From positions 1-37,756 of the forward strand of contig NZ_QRJZ01000023.1 of assembly GCF_003470665.1 (NCBI RefSeq): 37,756 bases of DNA, written 5' to 3'. The DNA comes from Collinsella sp. AM17-1. GTDB lineage: Bacteria; Actinomycetota; Coriobacteriia; Coriobacteriales; Coriobacteriaceae. How positions within the stretch are numbered: the first letter of the stretch is position 1; each line of letters starts with the position of its first letter. The notes under the pieces were generated by a model. That model was not told the DNA's origin. It saw only the letters and a list, made by a program, of their open reading frames with translations, and searched no databases. Made by a program: the position numbers and the translations under genes. Below, piece by piece: positions 15,756-24,373 of the stretch.

Positions 15756-15828
15756 AGTTGCGGTGAAATACGGATTGTTTAAGCCTGTTAGGCCGCCCAA
15801 CAGTCCCTATTTCACCGCAACTGCTTTT
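15756..15828 (+). terminator. Long palindrome with T run after xdhC
   Basis: AGTTGCGGTGAAATA (15756-15770) is perfectly complementary to TATTTCACCGCAACT (15808-15822). Inside, after a C/C mismatch, GGATTGTT (15772-15779) pairs with AACAGTCC (15799-15806) with one G-T pair. A TTTTT run follows (15824-15828). It works on paper as the xdhC terminator, but the stem is far longer than needed and may be a dispersed palindromic element. Confidence 0.65.
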
Positions 15829-15883
15829 TGGGACCCATTTGTGCGGGGGAGTTGTGGAGTTGTGCAGGCAGACGAGGTTTTTC

Positions 15884-15912
15884 TGGAAATACGTTCCCGA
15901 TGCGCGTATAGT
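15884..15912 (+). promoter_or_regulatory. Promoter of the rplE operon
   Basis: TGGAAA (15884-15889), 17 bp, TATAGT (15907-15912). The predicted start near 15919 gives a leader of about 130 nt before rplE. A promoter here fits the break in the usual S10-spc gene order. Confidence 0.55.
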
Positions 15913-15929
15913 ACCGATTGTTTTGTCGG

Positions 15930-15989
15930 CTCCTGCTGCGTCGAGTCCAAACCGCGAAATGCCATGAGCGGCGCGGATGCAGCCAGGAG
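15930..15989 (+). promoter_or_regulatory. Structured leader before rplE
   Basis: CTCCTG-CTGCGTC (15930-15942) pairs with GATGCAG-C-CAGGAG (15976-15989): 13 pairs with one wobble and a bulged C. An inner CCGC (15952-15955) pairs with GCGG (15968-15971). Its position at the head of a ribosomal-protein operon suggests an autoregulatory protein-binding site (S8, for instance, regulates this operon in E. coli). No T run follows, so control would be translational. Confidence 0.5.
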
Positions 15990-16049
15990 GCACGAGGACA
16001 ACCCATCGTGGCCACGCCCCGTGCTTAAAACCCCAAGAAGGAGTGAACA

Positions 16050-16607
16050 ATGGCAGAAGAGAAGTATGTGCCGCGTCTGAAGACCAAGTACAACAACGAG
16101 GTCAAGCAGCAGCTTCAGGACAAGTTCCAGTACGAGAACGTCATGATGATCCCCAAGTTTGAGAAGATCGTCGTGAACATGGGTGTCGGCGAGGCCGCTA
16201 CCGATTCCAAGGCCATCGACGGTGCTGTGCGCGACCTGCGCGCCATCACCGGCCAGCAGCCGATGATCACCCGTGCCCGCAAGTCCATCGCTACCTTCCG
16301 CCTGCGCGCTGGTATGCCGATCGGCTGCAAGGTTACCCTGCGTGGCGACCGTATGTGGGAGTTCTTCGATCGTCTGACCTCCGTCGCGATCCCCCGTATC
16401 CGCGACTTCCGCGGCATCTCGGCCAAGAGCTTCGACGGCCGTGGTAACTTCTCCATGGGCGTCACCGAGCAGCTCATCTTCCCCGAGATCGACTTCGACT
16501 CCGTCGATCACCAGCGTGGTATGGACATCACTTTCGTGACCACCGCCAACACCGATGAGGAGGCCAAGGCCCTTCTGGACGCCTTCGGTTTCCCGTTCAA
16601 GAAATAG
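16050..16607 (+). CDS. rplE: 50S ribosomal protein L5
   Basis: 185 residues, typical bacterial L5. Landmarks are [62 protein letters not shown] and GITEQ-like [13 protein letters not shown]. It binds 5S rRNA and contacts the P-site tRNA. AAGGAG lies 8 bases upstream of the ATG. It is the first gene of the transcription unit here; rplN and rplX, which usually precede it, are missing. Confidence 0.98.
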   Translation: MAEEKYVPRLKTKYNNEVKQQLQDKFQYENVMMIPKFEKIVVNMGVGEAATDSKAIDGAVRDLRAITGQQPMITRARKSIATFRLRAGMPIGCKVTLRGDRMWEFFDRLTSVAIPRIRDFRGISAKSFDGRGNFSMGVTEQLIFPEIDFDSVDHQRGMDITFVTTANTDEEAKALLDAFGFPFKK

Positions 16608-16661
16608 GTTCACCTGCCCTATAAGCGCCGTTCCCACAAGGGGGCGGCGCTTGGGGCGAAC
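16608..16661 (+). other. Nested mRNA hairpin between rplE and rpsZ
   Basis: GTTC (16608-16611), GCCC (16616-16619) and AAGCGCCG (16623-16630) pair in order with CGGCGCTT (16645-16652), GGGC (16654-16657) and GAAC (16658-16661). There is no T run. It may be a processing site or may tune the step to the next gene. Confidence 0.55.
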
Positions 16662-16686
16662 AATACTCTATGTGAGGAGGATATAA

Positions 16687-16872
16687 GTGGCTAAGACATC
16701 GATGATCGTCAAGTGCAATCGCAAGCAGAAGTTCTCTACTCGTGAGTACACGCGCTGCCAGCGCTGCGGCCGTCCGCACTCTGTGTACCGCAAGTTCGGC
16801 CTGTGCCGTGTCTGCTTCCGCGAGCTTGCACTCAAGGGCGAGCTTCCCGGCGTTAAGAAGGCCAGCTGGTAA
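16687..16872 (+). CDS. rpsZ: 30S ribosomal protein S14, zinc type (uS14)
   Basis: 61 residues with four zinc ligands C24, C27, C40 and C43 (CQRCG ... CRVCF), the short zinc-binding form of S14. GTG start at 16687 with GAGGAGG upstream. It assembles into the 30S head. The position between rplE and rpsH is the standard one. Confidence 0.97.
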   Translation: MAKTSMIVKCNRKQKFSTREYTRCQRCGRPHSVYRKFGLCRVCFRELALKGELPGVKKASW

Positions 16873-16991
16873 GTCACTACCAGCGTTTCAAGCATCAGTT
16901 TGGAACAGGGAAAACGCGCTAAAAAGGCTTTGCCGTTAAGGGCGGCGAAGAACCAAGAGCACGTGTTCATCAAGAACGAAGGAGAATCTGT

Positions 16992-17390
16992 ATGAACCTT
17001 ACAGACCCGATCGCAGATATGCTTACGCGCATCCGTAACGCTAACTCTGTGAACAAGGCCACGGTCTCCATGCCGAGCAGCAAGAAGCTCGTCGAGATCG
17101 CTCGTGTTCTGCACGAGGAGGGCTACATCGAGGGCTACGATGTCGAGGACACCGTTCCCCAGAAGACTCTGCACATCACGCTTAAGTATGGTCCCAAGAA
17201 GGCTAAGGTCATCAACGGCATCCGCCGCATTTCCAAGCCGGGCCTGCGTAAGTACACCGGCGTTGCCGACATGCCCCGCGTCCGCGGTGGCCTTGGTACC
17301 GCCATTATTTCCACCAGCCATGGCGTCATGACCGACCGCGATGCTCGCAAGCACAACGTCGGCGGCGAGATCATCGCTTACGTCTGGTAA
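16992..17390 (+). CDS. rpsH: 30S ribosomal protein S8
   Basis: 132 residues, normal length. It has the N-terminal [14 protein letters not shown] and the C-terminal [21 protein letters not shown] signature (here [17 protein letters not shown]). It binds the 16S rRNA central domain and, in E. coli, represses the spc operon. The 119-base gap before it holds no obvious gene. Confidence 0.98.
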   Translation: MNLTDPIADMLTRIRNANSVNKATVSMPSSKKLVEIARVLHEEGYIEGYDVEDTVPQKTLHITLKYGPKKAKVINGIRRISKPGLRKYTGVADMPRVRGGLGTAIISTSHGVMTDRDARKHNVGGEIIAYVW

Positions 17391-17423
17391 TTCGCTCGGT
17401 AGGTAGAAGGAAAGGAGATCACC

Positions 17424-17960
17424 GTGTCTCGTATCGGTAATAAGCCTGTCCAGATTCCCGCCGGAGTCGAAGTGGCAGTCAACGGCAACAACGTTGTCGT
17501 CAAGGGCCCCAAGGGCCAGCTCGAGCTCGATGTCTTTGAGAAGCTCGCTATCAACGTCGAGGACAACGTCCTCACCGTTTCCCGTCCCGACGACGAGCGT
17601 GAGACCCGTGCCCGCCACGGCCTCACCCGCGCCCTCATCCACAACATGGTTGTTGGCGTTTCCGAGGGCTTCGAGAAGAAGCTCGAGCTCGCCGGCGTCG
17701 GTTACCGCGTGCAGCAGAAGGGCAAGAACCTCGAGTTCTCCTTGGGCTTCTCGCACCCCGTGATCGTCGAGGCTCCCGAGGGCATCACCTTCGAGGTTCC
17801 CGACAACACCCACGTGAACGTCAAGGGTATCAACAAGCAGCAGGTCGGTCAGATCGCCGCTGAGATCCGCGGCCATCGTCCTCCCGAGCCTTACAAGGGC
17901 AAGGGTATCCACTACGTTGGCGAGCACATCCGCCGCAAGCTGGGTAAGGCCGCCAAGTAG
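17424..17960 (+). CDS. rplF: 50S ribosomal protein L6
   Basis: 178 residues with [16 protein letters not shown] at the start and [20 protein letters not shown] near the end. GTG start at 17424 with AAAGGAG. It binds 23S rRNA near the sarcin-ricin loop and factor site. Confidence 0.98.
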   Translation: MSRIGNKPVQIPAGVEVAVNGNNVVVKGPKGQLELDVFEKLAINVEDNVLTVSRPDDERETRARHGLTRALIHNMVVGVSEGFEKKLELAGVGYRVQQKGKNLEFSLGFSHPVIVEAPEGITFEVPDNTHVNVKGINKQQVGQIAAEIRGHRPPEPYKGKGIHYVGEHIRRKLGKAAK

Positions 17961-17985
17961 TCGTAACCGACTCACTCGCATAAGA

Positions 17986-18007
17986 CCAGCACCCCGTCAG
18001 GTGCTGG
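17986..18007 (+). other. Hairpin in rplF-rplR gap
   Basis: CCAGCACC (17986-17993), 6-base loop, GGTGCTGG (18000-18007): a perfect 8-bp stem about 30 bases before the rplR start. A TTTTT run occurs 11 bases later, next to the ribosome site, so full termination is unlikely. Confidence 0.5.
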
Positions 18008-18035
18008 CAAGATCAACCTTTTTAGGAGTTTACGT

Positions 18036-18404
18036 ATGAACAAGCATAAGGCGAAGCTGGAAGGCCTCAAGCGTCGTCAGCGTCGTGTTCGCGGCAAGGT
18101 CTCGGGTACCTCCGAGCGTCCGCGTCTTCGCGTGACCCGTACTAACGCCAACATCTATGCCCAGATCATCGACGACAGCAAGGGCTCCAGCCTGACGCTC
18201 GTCTCTGCCTCGACCCTCGAGGCCGAGTTCAAGGGCACCCACACCTCGAACAAGGAGGCTGCGGAGAAGGTCGGTCAGCTCGTTGGCAAGCGTGCCATCG
18301 AGGCCGGCATCACCAAGGTCGCCTTCGATCGCGGTGGCCGTATCTACCATGGCCGCGTCAAGGCCCTCGCCGACGGTGCTCGTGCCGCCGGTCTCGAGTT
18401 CTAG
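18036..18404 (+). CDS. rplR: 50S ribosomal protein L18
   Basis: 122 residues. The basic N-terminus ([19 protein letters not shown]) and C-terminal [20 protein letters not shown] are typical of L18. It binds 5S rRNA together with L5. TAGGAG precedes the ATG; rpsE follows after 14 bases. Confidence 0.98.
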   Translation: MNKHKAKLEGLKRRQRRVRGKVSGTSERPRLRVTRTNANIYAQIIDDSKGSSLTLVSASTLEAEFKGTHTSNKEAAEKVGQLVGKRAIEAGITKVAFDRGGRIYHGRVKALADGARAAGLEF

Positions 18405-18418
18405 GAGGTATGTAGCAC

Positions 18419-18943
18419 ATGGCTCGTAATCAGAAGCAGCAGCGCGAGGCCTCCGAGTTCGAGGAGCGCGTCGTTTACATCAACCGCGTGTCGAAGACCG
18501 TCAAGGGTGGTCGTCGCATGAGCCTCGTCGCTCTCGTCGTCGTTGGCGACGGCAAGGGCAACGTCGGCGTTGGCATGGGCAAGTCCGCTGAGGTGCCCCT
18601 GGCCATCTCTAAGGCGTCTCTCGATGCCAAGAAGAACATGTTCCACGTGCCGGTGACCGAGCAGGGCACCATCCCGCACGAGGTTCTCGGCCACTTTGGT
18701 GCCGGCCGCATCATCATCAAGCCCGCTGTCGAGGGTACCGGCGTTATCGCCGGCGGCGCTGTGCGTCCCCTCTTTGAGCTTGCTGGCATCAAGAACGTCC
18801 TGTCCAAGTCCCTCGGTACCGACAACGGCCTCAACATCATCAAGGCTGCCGTCGAGGGCCTCAAGGAGCTCTCCAGCCCTGAGGACGTCGCGGCTCGCCG
18901 TGGCCTGACGGTCTCCGAGATGTTCGTCGGTAAGGAGAACTAA
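18419..18943 (+). CDS. rpsE: 30S ribosomal protein S5
   Basis: 174 residues with [20 protein letters not shown] and [18 protein letters not shown]. It sits in the 30S body and is important for decoding accuracy. The ribosome site TAGGAGG overlaps the rplR stop region, so translation is probably coupled. Confidence 0.98.
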   Translation: MARNQKQQREASEFEERVVYINRVSKTVKGGRRMSLVALVVVGDGKGNVGVGMGKSAEVPLAISKASLDAKKNMFHVPVTEQGTIPHEVLGHFGAGRIIIKPAVEGTGVIAGGAVRPLFELAGIKNVLSKSLGTDNGLNIIKAAVEGLKELSSPEDVAARRGLTVSEMFVGKEN

Positions 18944-18945
18944 GC

Positions 18946-19128
18946 ATGGCTGACACCATCAAGATCAAGCAGGTCCGCAGCACCAACGGTTGCAAGCAGG
19001 ACCAGGTCCGTACTGTCCGTGCCCTCGGTCTCCACAGGATCCGCGAGGTTCGCGAGATTGCTGACAACGAGTCCGTCCGCGGCATGATCTTCAAGGTCAA
19101 GCACCTTGTCGAGATTGTAGAGGAGTAG
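18946..19128 (+). CDS. rpmD: 50S ribosomal protein L30
   Basis: 60 residues, the short bacterial L30 with KIKQVRSTNGCKQDQVRTVRALGLHRIREV. Two bases follow the rpsE stop and 3 bases precede rplO, with AAGGAG inside the rpsE end. Confidence 0.97.
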   Translation: MADTIKIKQVRSTNGCKQDQVRTVRALGLHRIREVREIADNESVRGMIFKVKHLVEIVEE

Positions 19129-19131
19129 CAA

Positions 19132-19581
19132 ATGCAGCTTCACGATCTTACTCCCGCGCCCGGTTCCACCAAGAACCGCAAGCGCGTCGGCCGTGGCAAT
19201 TCTTCGGGTCACGGCACCACTTCTGGCCGCGGCCAGAAGGGCCAGGGTTCCCGCTCTGGCGGCACCAAGGGTGCCGGCTTCGAGGGTGGCCAGACTCCGC
19301 TGGCTATGCGCCTGCCCAAGCTTCCGGGCTTCCGCAACCCCCGTCGTATCGAGTACACCGCTGTTAACGTTGAGCGTCTCGAGCGTAAGTTCGAGGATGG
19401 CGCTGTGATCGACGGTGCCGCTCTTAAGGCCGCTCGCATCACCAAGAGCGAGTTCGAGCCCGTCAAGGTGCTCGGCAATGGTGAGCTCACCAAGAAGTTC
19501 ACGGTCAAGGTCGACAAGGTCAGCGCTTCTGCGCAGGCCAAGATCGAGGCCGCCGGCGGAAAGGTCGAGCTGCCGTGCTAA
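19132..19581 (+). CDS. rplO: 50S ribosomal protein L15
   Basis: 149 residues: [20 protein letters not shown], the Gly-rich [19 protein letters not shown] and [19 protein letters not shown]. The 3' end overlaps the secY start by 7 bases. Confidence 0.98.
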   Translation: MQLHDLTPAPGSTKNRKRVGRGNSSGHGTTSGRGQKGQGSRSGGTKGAGFEGGQTPLAMRLPKLPGFRNPRRIEYTAVNVERLERKFEDGAVIDGAALKAARITKSEFEPVKVLGNGELTKKFTVKVDKVSASAQAKIEAAGGKVELPC

Positions 19582-20861
19582 ATGGTCTTAAGAATGCTTT
19601 CCGCATCAAAGAATTGCGCGAAAAGATTCTTTTTACCATAGCTATGCTCGTCGTGTACCGCATTGGTGCGCACGTTCCTGTGCCCGGCATTCCCTTCCAG
19701 GGGATGCTGGGCCTTTTCTCGACCGATAACAATTCGGTCGCCGCAGGTGCTATGGCCCTCCTGAATCTTTTCTCTGGCGGCGCGTTGAGCTATGTGTCGG
19801 TGTTTTCGCTGGGCATCATGCCTTACATCACCAGCTCAATCATCCTCCAGATGCTCCAGGCCGTCGTGCCTTCCCTGCATGAGCTTGCCCGCGAGGGCGA
19901 GGTCGGTCAGACCAAGATTACGCAGTATTCGCGTTACCTCACCCTGGCTCTGGCAATCCTCAACTCCGTGGGTTACCTCTTCCTCTTTAAGAGCTTCGGC
20001 ATCAGCTTTAATGGCGCCGGCGCTCCCGAGATCATCTTCGACCTCATGATCGTCGGCACGCTCACTGCGGGCGCTATGCTGATCATGTGGATTGGTGAGC
20101 TCATCACCCAGCGCGGTATCGGTAATGGCATGTCGCTGATCATCTTTGCGAACATCATGGCCGGCCTGCCGCAGGCGATCTTCTCCAGCACCGAGGGCAA
20201 TGCCGGTGGCATCATCACCATGGTGATCATCTGCGCCATCATCCTGCTGGTTATCCCGCTGATCGTTTTCCTTGAGCGCGGCCAGCGCCGCATCCCGGTC
20301 TCCTACGCCAAACGCGTCGTGGGCCGTCGCATGATGGGTGGCCAGACCACCTACCTGCCCATCAAGGTCAACACCGCGGGTGTCGTGCCGATTATCTTCG
20401 CTTCGGCGCTGCTGTACTTCCCGGCTCAGATTGCCGTGTTCTTCCCCGGCATCGGCTGGATTCAGGCAGTTGCCTCCGCGCTTTCGACCGGTTGGCTCAA
20501 CTGGGTGCTTAACGTTGTCCTCATCGTGTTCTTCGCGTACTTCTACACCTCCATGGTGTTCAACCCCGATGACACGGCCGACAACCTTAAGAAGCAGGGC
20601 GGCTTTATTCCGGGCGTGCGTCCGGGTAGGGCTACCGCGGCCTACATCAAGAACGCGCTCAACAAGATCACGCTTCCCAGCGCTGTCTTTTTGGCGCTCA
20701 TCGCCATCGTGCCTTCGATCATCTTCTCCTTCACGGGTAACCAGCTGATCCAGGCATTTGGCGGCACGTCCATCCTCATCATGGTCGGCGTCGTGCTCGA
20801 CACGGTCGATAAGCTCGAAGGCCAGATCAAGATGTATGATTACGATGGATTCTTTAAATAG
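19575..20861 (+). CDS. secY: Preprotein translocase subunit SecY
   Basis: 428 residues with ten hydrophobic segments, the channel of the Sec translocon in the cytoplasmic membrane. It has the N-terminal [16 protein letters not shown], the plug-region [21 protein letters not shown] and the cytoplasmic loop [10 protein letters not shown]. The start is GTG at 19575, inside the last codons of rplO, implying translational coupling; GGAAAGG lies upstream within rplO. Confidence 0.98.
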   Translation: MLNGLKNAFRIKELREKILFTIAMLVVYRIGAHVPVPGIPFQGMLGLFSTDNNSVAAGAMALLNLFSGGALSYVSVFSLGIMPYITSSIILQMLQAVVPSLHELAREGEVGQTKITQYSRYLTLALAILNSVGYLFLFKSFGISFNGAGAPEIIFDLMIVGTLTAGAMLIMWIGELITQRGIGNGMSLIIFANIMAGLPQAIFSSTEGNAGGIITMVIICAIILLVIPLIVFLERGQRRIPVSYAKRVVGRRMMGGQTTYLPIKVNTAGVVPIIFASALLYFPAQIAVFFPGIGWIQAVASALSTGWLNWVLNVVLIVFFAYFYTSMVFNPDDTADNLKKQGGFIPGVRPGRATAAYIKNALNKITLPSAVFLALIAIVPSIIFSFTGNQLIQAFGGTSILIMVGVVLDTVDKLEGQIKMYDYDGFFK

Positions 20862-20879
20862 GCTAGAGGAGGATTGCTC

Positions 20880-21506
20880 ATGAACCTCGTATTGCTCGGA
20901 GCTCCGGGTGCCGGTAAGGGCACCGTTGCACAGGAGCTCGTCGCTGAGTTTGGCGTCGCTCACATTTCCACGGGCGACCTGCTGCGTGCTGCTGTCAAGG
21001 GTGGCACCGAGCTTGGTATTCAGGCTAAGAAGTACATGGACGCTGGCGAGCTCGTTCCCGACCAGCTCGTAATCGACCTTGTCAAGGAGCGCCTCGCCGC
21101 CGACGATGCCCAGCAGGGCTTCATCCTCGACGGCTTCCCGCGCAACACCGCCCAGGCCGTGACGCTCGATTCCGAGCTCTCCGCCATGGGTCGCGAGATC
21201 GACTGCGCCCTTCTGGTCGACGTGGCCCCCGAGGTCATCATCGATCGTCTGTCTTCGCGTCGTACCTGCCGCGCCTGCGGTTACACCGGCACCGCTGCCG
21301 ATGTCACCTGTCCCAAGTGCGGTGGCGAGATGTATCAGCGCGAAGACGACAAGCCCGAGACCATCAAGAACCGTCTTGACGTCTACGAGAAGTCCACGAG
21401 CCCGCTCGTCGACTACTATCGTGGCCAGGGTCTGCTCAAGTCGGTCAACGGTGACCAGGCTCGCGAGACCGTGTACGGGGATGTCAAAGAGGCTCTCGGT
21501 CTATGA
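20880..21506 (+). CDS. adk: Adenylate kinase, zinc-LID type
   Basis: 208 residues: P-loop GAPGAGKGT (7-15), FILDGFPRN (81-89), and a LID with four cysteines C130, C133, C144 and C147 that should bind zinc, as in Gram-positive long-type enzymes. It interconverts ATP + AMP and 2 ADP. ATG at 20880 with GAGGAGG; an in-frame TTG at 20874 is too close to the site. The stop codon overlaps the map start as ATGA. Confidence 0.98.
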   Translation: MNLVLLGAPGAGKGTVAQELVAEFGVAHISTGDLLRAAVKGGTELGIQAKKYMDAGELVPDQLVIDLVKERLAADDAQQGFILDGFPRNTAQAVTLDSELSAMGREIDCALLVDVAPEVIIDRLSSRRTCRACGYTGTAADVTCPKCGGEMYQREDDKPETIKNRLDVYEKSTSPLVDYYRGQGLLKSVNGDQARETVYGDVKEALGL

Positions 21507-22291
21507 TCAAGATTAAGTCTGCAACGCAAATCGAGCAGATGAAGAAGGCAGGAGCGCTATCTAAGATGGCGCTCCGCCACGTTGGAGCCATGGTGCGCCC
21601 CGGCGTTTCGACTTTTGAGCTCGATCAGCTCGCGGAGCAGATTATCCGCATGCATGGCGGCACCCCGGCCTTTAAGGGTTACGGCGGGTTCCCGGGGACC
21701 ATTTGCGCATCGATCAACGATGCCGTGGTCCACGGTATTCCCAACCCCGACATGATCCTGCGCGATGGCGATATCATCTCCATCGATACGGGAGCCGTTG
21801 TCGACGGTTGGGTCGGCGATAACGCTTGGACGTTTTTCGTCGGCACCCCCACGCCCGAGGCCAAGGCCCTGTGCGAGGTTACGCGCGATTGCCTTAAGGC
21901 TGCCATCGAGCAGGCTGTTCCCGGTAACCATATCGGGGATGTTGGTTATGCCGTTCAGTCCCTCGCCGAGTCTCACGGTTACGGTGTGCTTCGTGACTAT
22001 GTGGGCCATGGCATTGGCCGCGTGATGCACGAGGACCCCAACGTTCCTAACTATGGAAAGAAGGGGAGGGGCGTTCGCCTCCAGGCCGGCATGGTCATTG
22101 CCATCGAGCCGATGGTTACGATGGGTTCCAACCATGTGAGCACGGGCTCCGACGGTTGGATTGTTACGACCAACGACCACCTGCCCGCCGCGCACTACGA
22201 GAACACCGTCGCCATTACCAATGACGGTCCGGTGATTCTCACCACGGATGCCCAAGGTGCTTGGTGTTCCTTGCAGGGCGGTGAAATGTAG
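21503..22291 (+). CDS. map: Methionine aminopeptidase type I
   Basis: 262 residues of pita-bread fold. H77 (VVHGIP), metal ligands D95 (SIDTGA) and D106 (GDNAW), then GHGIGRVMHE and IEPMVTMGS with the remaining His and Glu ligands. It removes the initiator Met. It overlaps adk by 4 bases and is the last gene of this unit; a promoter before infA follows. Confidence 0.98.
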   Translation: MIKIKSATQIEQMKKAGALSKMALRHVGAMVRPGVSTFELDQLAEQIIRMHGGTPAFKGYGGFPGTICASINDAVVHGIPNPDMILRDGDIISIDTGAVVDGWVGDNAWTFFVGTPTPEAKALCEVTRDCLKAAIEQAVPGNHIGDVGYAVQSLAESHGYGVLRDYVGHGIGRVMHEDPNVPNYGKKGRGVRLQAGMVIAIEPMVTMGSNHVSTGSDGWIVTTNDHLPAAHYENTVAITNDGPVILTTDAQGAWCSLQGGEM

Positions 22292-22366
22292 GACTTGCGT
22301 CAAATGCACGCCTTAACATTTCAAATGTAACAAGTTCCACTTAGTTGTGGAGCCATTACGAAGTTA

Positions 22367-22395
22367 TTACGATGCGTGCATACGTGTTGTAAAAT
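22367..22395 (+). promoter_or_regulatory. Promoter before infA
   Basis: TTACGA (22367-22372), 17 bp, TAAAAT (22390-22395), start near 22402. A near-palindrome TTAACATTT-C-AAATGTAA lies at about 22313-22330. The 143-base gap holds no gene and separates the spc-type from the alpha-type unit. Confidence 0.5.
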
Positions 22396-22434
22396 ACTCA
22401 ATCGCTGTCGTTTTCTAGAGAAAGATGATTGCTT

Positions 22435-22653
22435 GTGAAGAAGGAAGACGCAATTGAGCTCGAGGGTACGGTAAAGGAACCGTTGCCCAATGCCATGTTT
22501 AAGGTTGAGCTCGAGAACGGTCATTCGGTTCTGTGCAACATTTCTGGCAAGATCCGAATGAATTACATCCGTATTCTCCCCGGTGACAGGGTTGTCGTGG
22601 AGCTTTCCCCGTACGACCTGACCCGCGGCCGCATCACCTATCGCTACAAATAG
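22435..22653 (+). CDS. infA: Translation initiation factor IF-1
   Basis: 72 residues from the GTG at 22435, giving the family's standard length: [21 protein letters not shown], the OB fold, end [13 protein letters not shown] two codons earlier is possible. It has only a weak ribosome site (GAGAAAG). It occupies the 30S A-site during initiation. Confidence 0.96.
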   Translation: MKKEDAIELEGTVKEPLPNAMFKVELENGHSVLCNISGKIRMNYIRILPGDRVVVELSPYDLTRGRITYRYK

Positions 22654-22803
22654 CGGCACGCATACACGCACTCCATTTCCGACTGCAGGCTTAGCTCAAC
22701 CTACGGTCGGATTGTGTGTGAAGACCAGCCATAGTTTTAAACGCCTGCGGCTGGGCGAGTAGATAGTAGGGAAGTAGTTTGAGCGCTACCGAAAGGAAGA
22801 ACG
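22654..22803 (+). other. Structured infA-rpmJ spacer
   Basis: 150 bases without a gene. Two stem-loops can form: TCCGACTG with CGGTCGGA (7-8 pairs, one wobble), and CCAGCC with GGCTGG. This is unusually long and structured for a ribosomal operon spacer and may carry a regulatory site. Confidence 0.4.
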
Positions 22804-22917
22804 ATGAAGGTACGTCCTTCGGTCAAGAAGATGTGCGATAAGTGCAAAATCATTAGGCGCCATGGCAAGGTCCTCGTCATTTGCGAGAACCCCCGTCATA
22901 AGCAGCGTCAGGGTTAA
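22804..22917 (+). CDS. rpmJ: 50S ribosomal protein L36, zinc type
   Basis: 37 residues: [20 protein letters not shown] and the end [10 protein letters not shown]. Zinc ligands are C11, C14, C27 and H32. GAAAGGAAG lies just upstream of the ATG. It ends 14 bases before rpsM. Confidence 0.97.
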   Translation: MKVRPSVKKMCDKCKIIRRHGKVLVICENPRHKQRQG

Positions 22918-22931
22918 GAGAGGAGACTACG

Positions 22932-23306
22932 TTGGCCCGTATTAATGGTGTCGACCTCCCGCGTGAGAAGCGCGTTGAGATCGGTCTGACCTACATTTAC
23001 GGCATCGGCCGCACCACTGCGACGAAGATTTGCGTCGAGTGCAACATTAACGTGGATACGCGCGTTAAGGACCTCACCGAGGATGAGGTTAACGCCATCC
23101 GCGATTATATCGACAAGAACCAGATCATGGTTGAGGGCGACCTCCGCCGTGAGCGCAACCAGAACGTCAAGCGCCTTATGGACATCGGCTGCAACCGCGG
23201 CCTTCGTCACCGCAAGGGCCTCCCGGTCCGCGGCCAGCGCACCCACACTAACGCTCGTACCCGCAAGGGCCCGAAGCGTCAGATCGGTGCTAAGAAGAAG
23301 AAATAA
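22932..23306 (+). CDS. rpsM: 30S ribosomal protein S13
   Basis: 124 residues: [25 protein letters not shown] and the basic tail [20 protein letters not shown]. The start codon is TTG at 22932, fixed by AGAGGAG upstream and the family N-terminus; TTG is rare for a ribosomal gene. It sits at the 30S head and contacts the large subunit. Confidence 0.97.
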   Translation: MARINGVDLPREKRVEIGLTYIYGIGRTTATKICVECNINVDTRVKDLTEDEVNAIRDYIDKNQIMVEGDLRRERNQNVKRLMDIGCNRGLRHRKGLPVRGQRTHTNARTRKGPKRQIGAKKKK

Positions 23307-23320
23307 GGAGCGCTAGATAG

Positions 23321-23725
23321 ATGGCTACTGCTAAGAAGAACGTTCGCGCTGCCCGTCTGAAGCGCGCGGACCGTAAGAACATTTCCGTGGGCCAGGCTCA
23401 CATTCGTTCTACGTTCAACAACACGATCGTTTCGATCACCGATCCCCAGGGCAACGTCATTTCCTGGAAGTCGGCTGGCCAGGTGGGCTTCAAGGGCTCC
23501 CGTAAGTCCACGCCGTTCGCTGCCCAGATGGCTGCCGAGGCTGCTGCCAAGCAGGCCATGGAGCACGGTATGAAGAAGGTTTCCGTCTTCGTCAAGGGTC
23601 CCGGCTCCGGTCGTGAGACCGCCATCCGCTCCCTCCAGGCTGCTGGCCTCGAGGTCTCGAGCATCCAGGACAAGACCCCCATTCCGCACAACGGCTGCCG
23701 CCCCAAGAAGCGTCGCCGCGTGTAA
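23321..23725 (+). CDS. rpsK: 30S ribosomal protein S11
   Basis: 134 residues with the usual [26 protein letters not shown] and the C-terminal [18 protein letters not shown]. It forms the mRNA exit platform with S18 and S21. AAGGAG precedes the ATG by about 10 bases. Confidence 0.98.
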   Translation: MATAKKNVRAARLKRADRKNISVGQAHIRSTFNNTIVSITDPQGNVISWKSAGQVGFKGSRKSTPFAAQMAAEAAAKQAMEHGMKKVSVFVKGPGSGRETAIRSLQAAGLEVSSIQDKTPIPHNGCRPKKRRRV

Positions 23726-23744
23726 CTGAAAGGATCGTATCAAT

Positions 23745-24341
23745 ATGGCAATCGACAGGACTCCTGTTCTTAAGCGCTGCCGTCAGCTCGGGATCGATCC
23801 CGCTGAGCTCGGTTACAGCAGCAAGAAGGAATCTATCCGTCAGCCCAAGCGCCGTCGCAAGGAATCTGAGTACGGCATGCAGCTGCGCGAGAAGCAGAAG
23901 GTCAAGTTCATCTATGGCGTTCTGGAGAAGCAGTTCCACGGCTACTTCAACAAGGCCCGCAAGATGAACGGCGTCACCGGTGAGAACCTCATGATCATCC
24001 TTGAGTCTCGCCTCGACAACGTCGTCTTCCGTCTTGGCTTCGCCCGCACCCGCAAAGAGGCTCGTCAGTCCGTCCGTCACGGTCACTTCACCGTGAACGG
24101 CAAGCGCGTGGACATCCCGTCCTACCGCGTCAAGGCCGGCGACGTCGTCGCTGTCGGCGAGAAGTTCCGTGACCTCCTCCCCATCAAGGAGGCCCTGATT
24201 TCCTCCGAGCGCTTTGAGGTCCCTGGCTGGCTCGAGGTCGATATCGAGAAGCTGTCTGGTAACGTGCTCGCTCTGCCGACGCGTGAGCAGATCAGCGGTG
24301 ATATCAACGAGCAGCTCATCGTCGAGCTCTACTCTAAGTAG
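23745..24341 (+). CDS. rpsD: 30S ribosomal protein S4
   Basis: 198 residues. The S4 RNA-binding domain is clear (LESRLDNVVFRLGFARTRKEARQSVRHGHF). The N-terminus lacks the four-Cys zinc site of some S4 proteins, so this is the zinc-free form. It is a primary 16S-binding protein and the alpha-operon repressor in E. coli. Confidence 0.98.
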   Translation: MAIDRTPVLKRCRQLGIDPAELGYSSKKESIRQPKRRRKESEYGMQLREKQKVKFIYGVLEKQFHGYFNKARKMNGVTGENLMIILESRLDNVVFRLGFARTRKEARQSVRHGHFTVNGKRVDIPSYRVKAGDVVAVGEKFRDLLPIKEALISSERFEVPGWLEVDIEKLSGNVLALPTREQISGDINEQLIVELYSK

Positions 24342-24373
24342 TCCATCCGGGCTGCTGAGGCTGGAGGTAATAC

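Noticed and set aside
22313..22330. Terminator after map
   Set aside because: The palindrome is AT-rich, has a single-base loop and lacks a T run, so it is unlikely to terminate.
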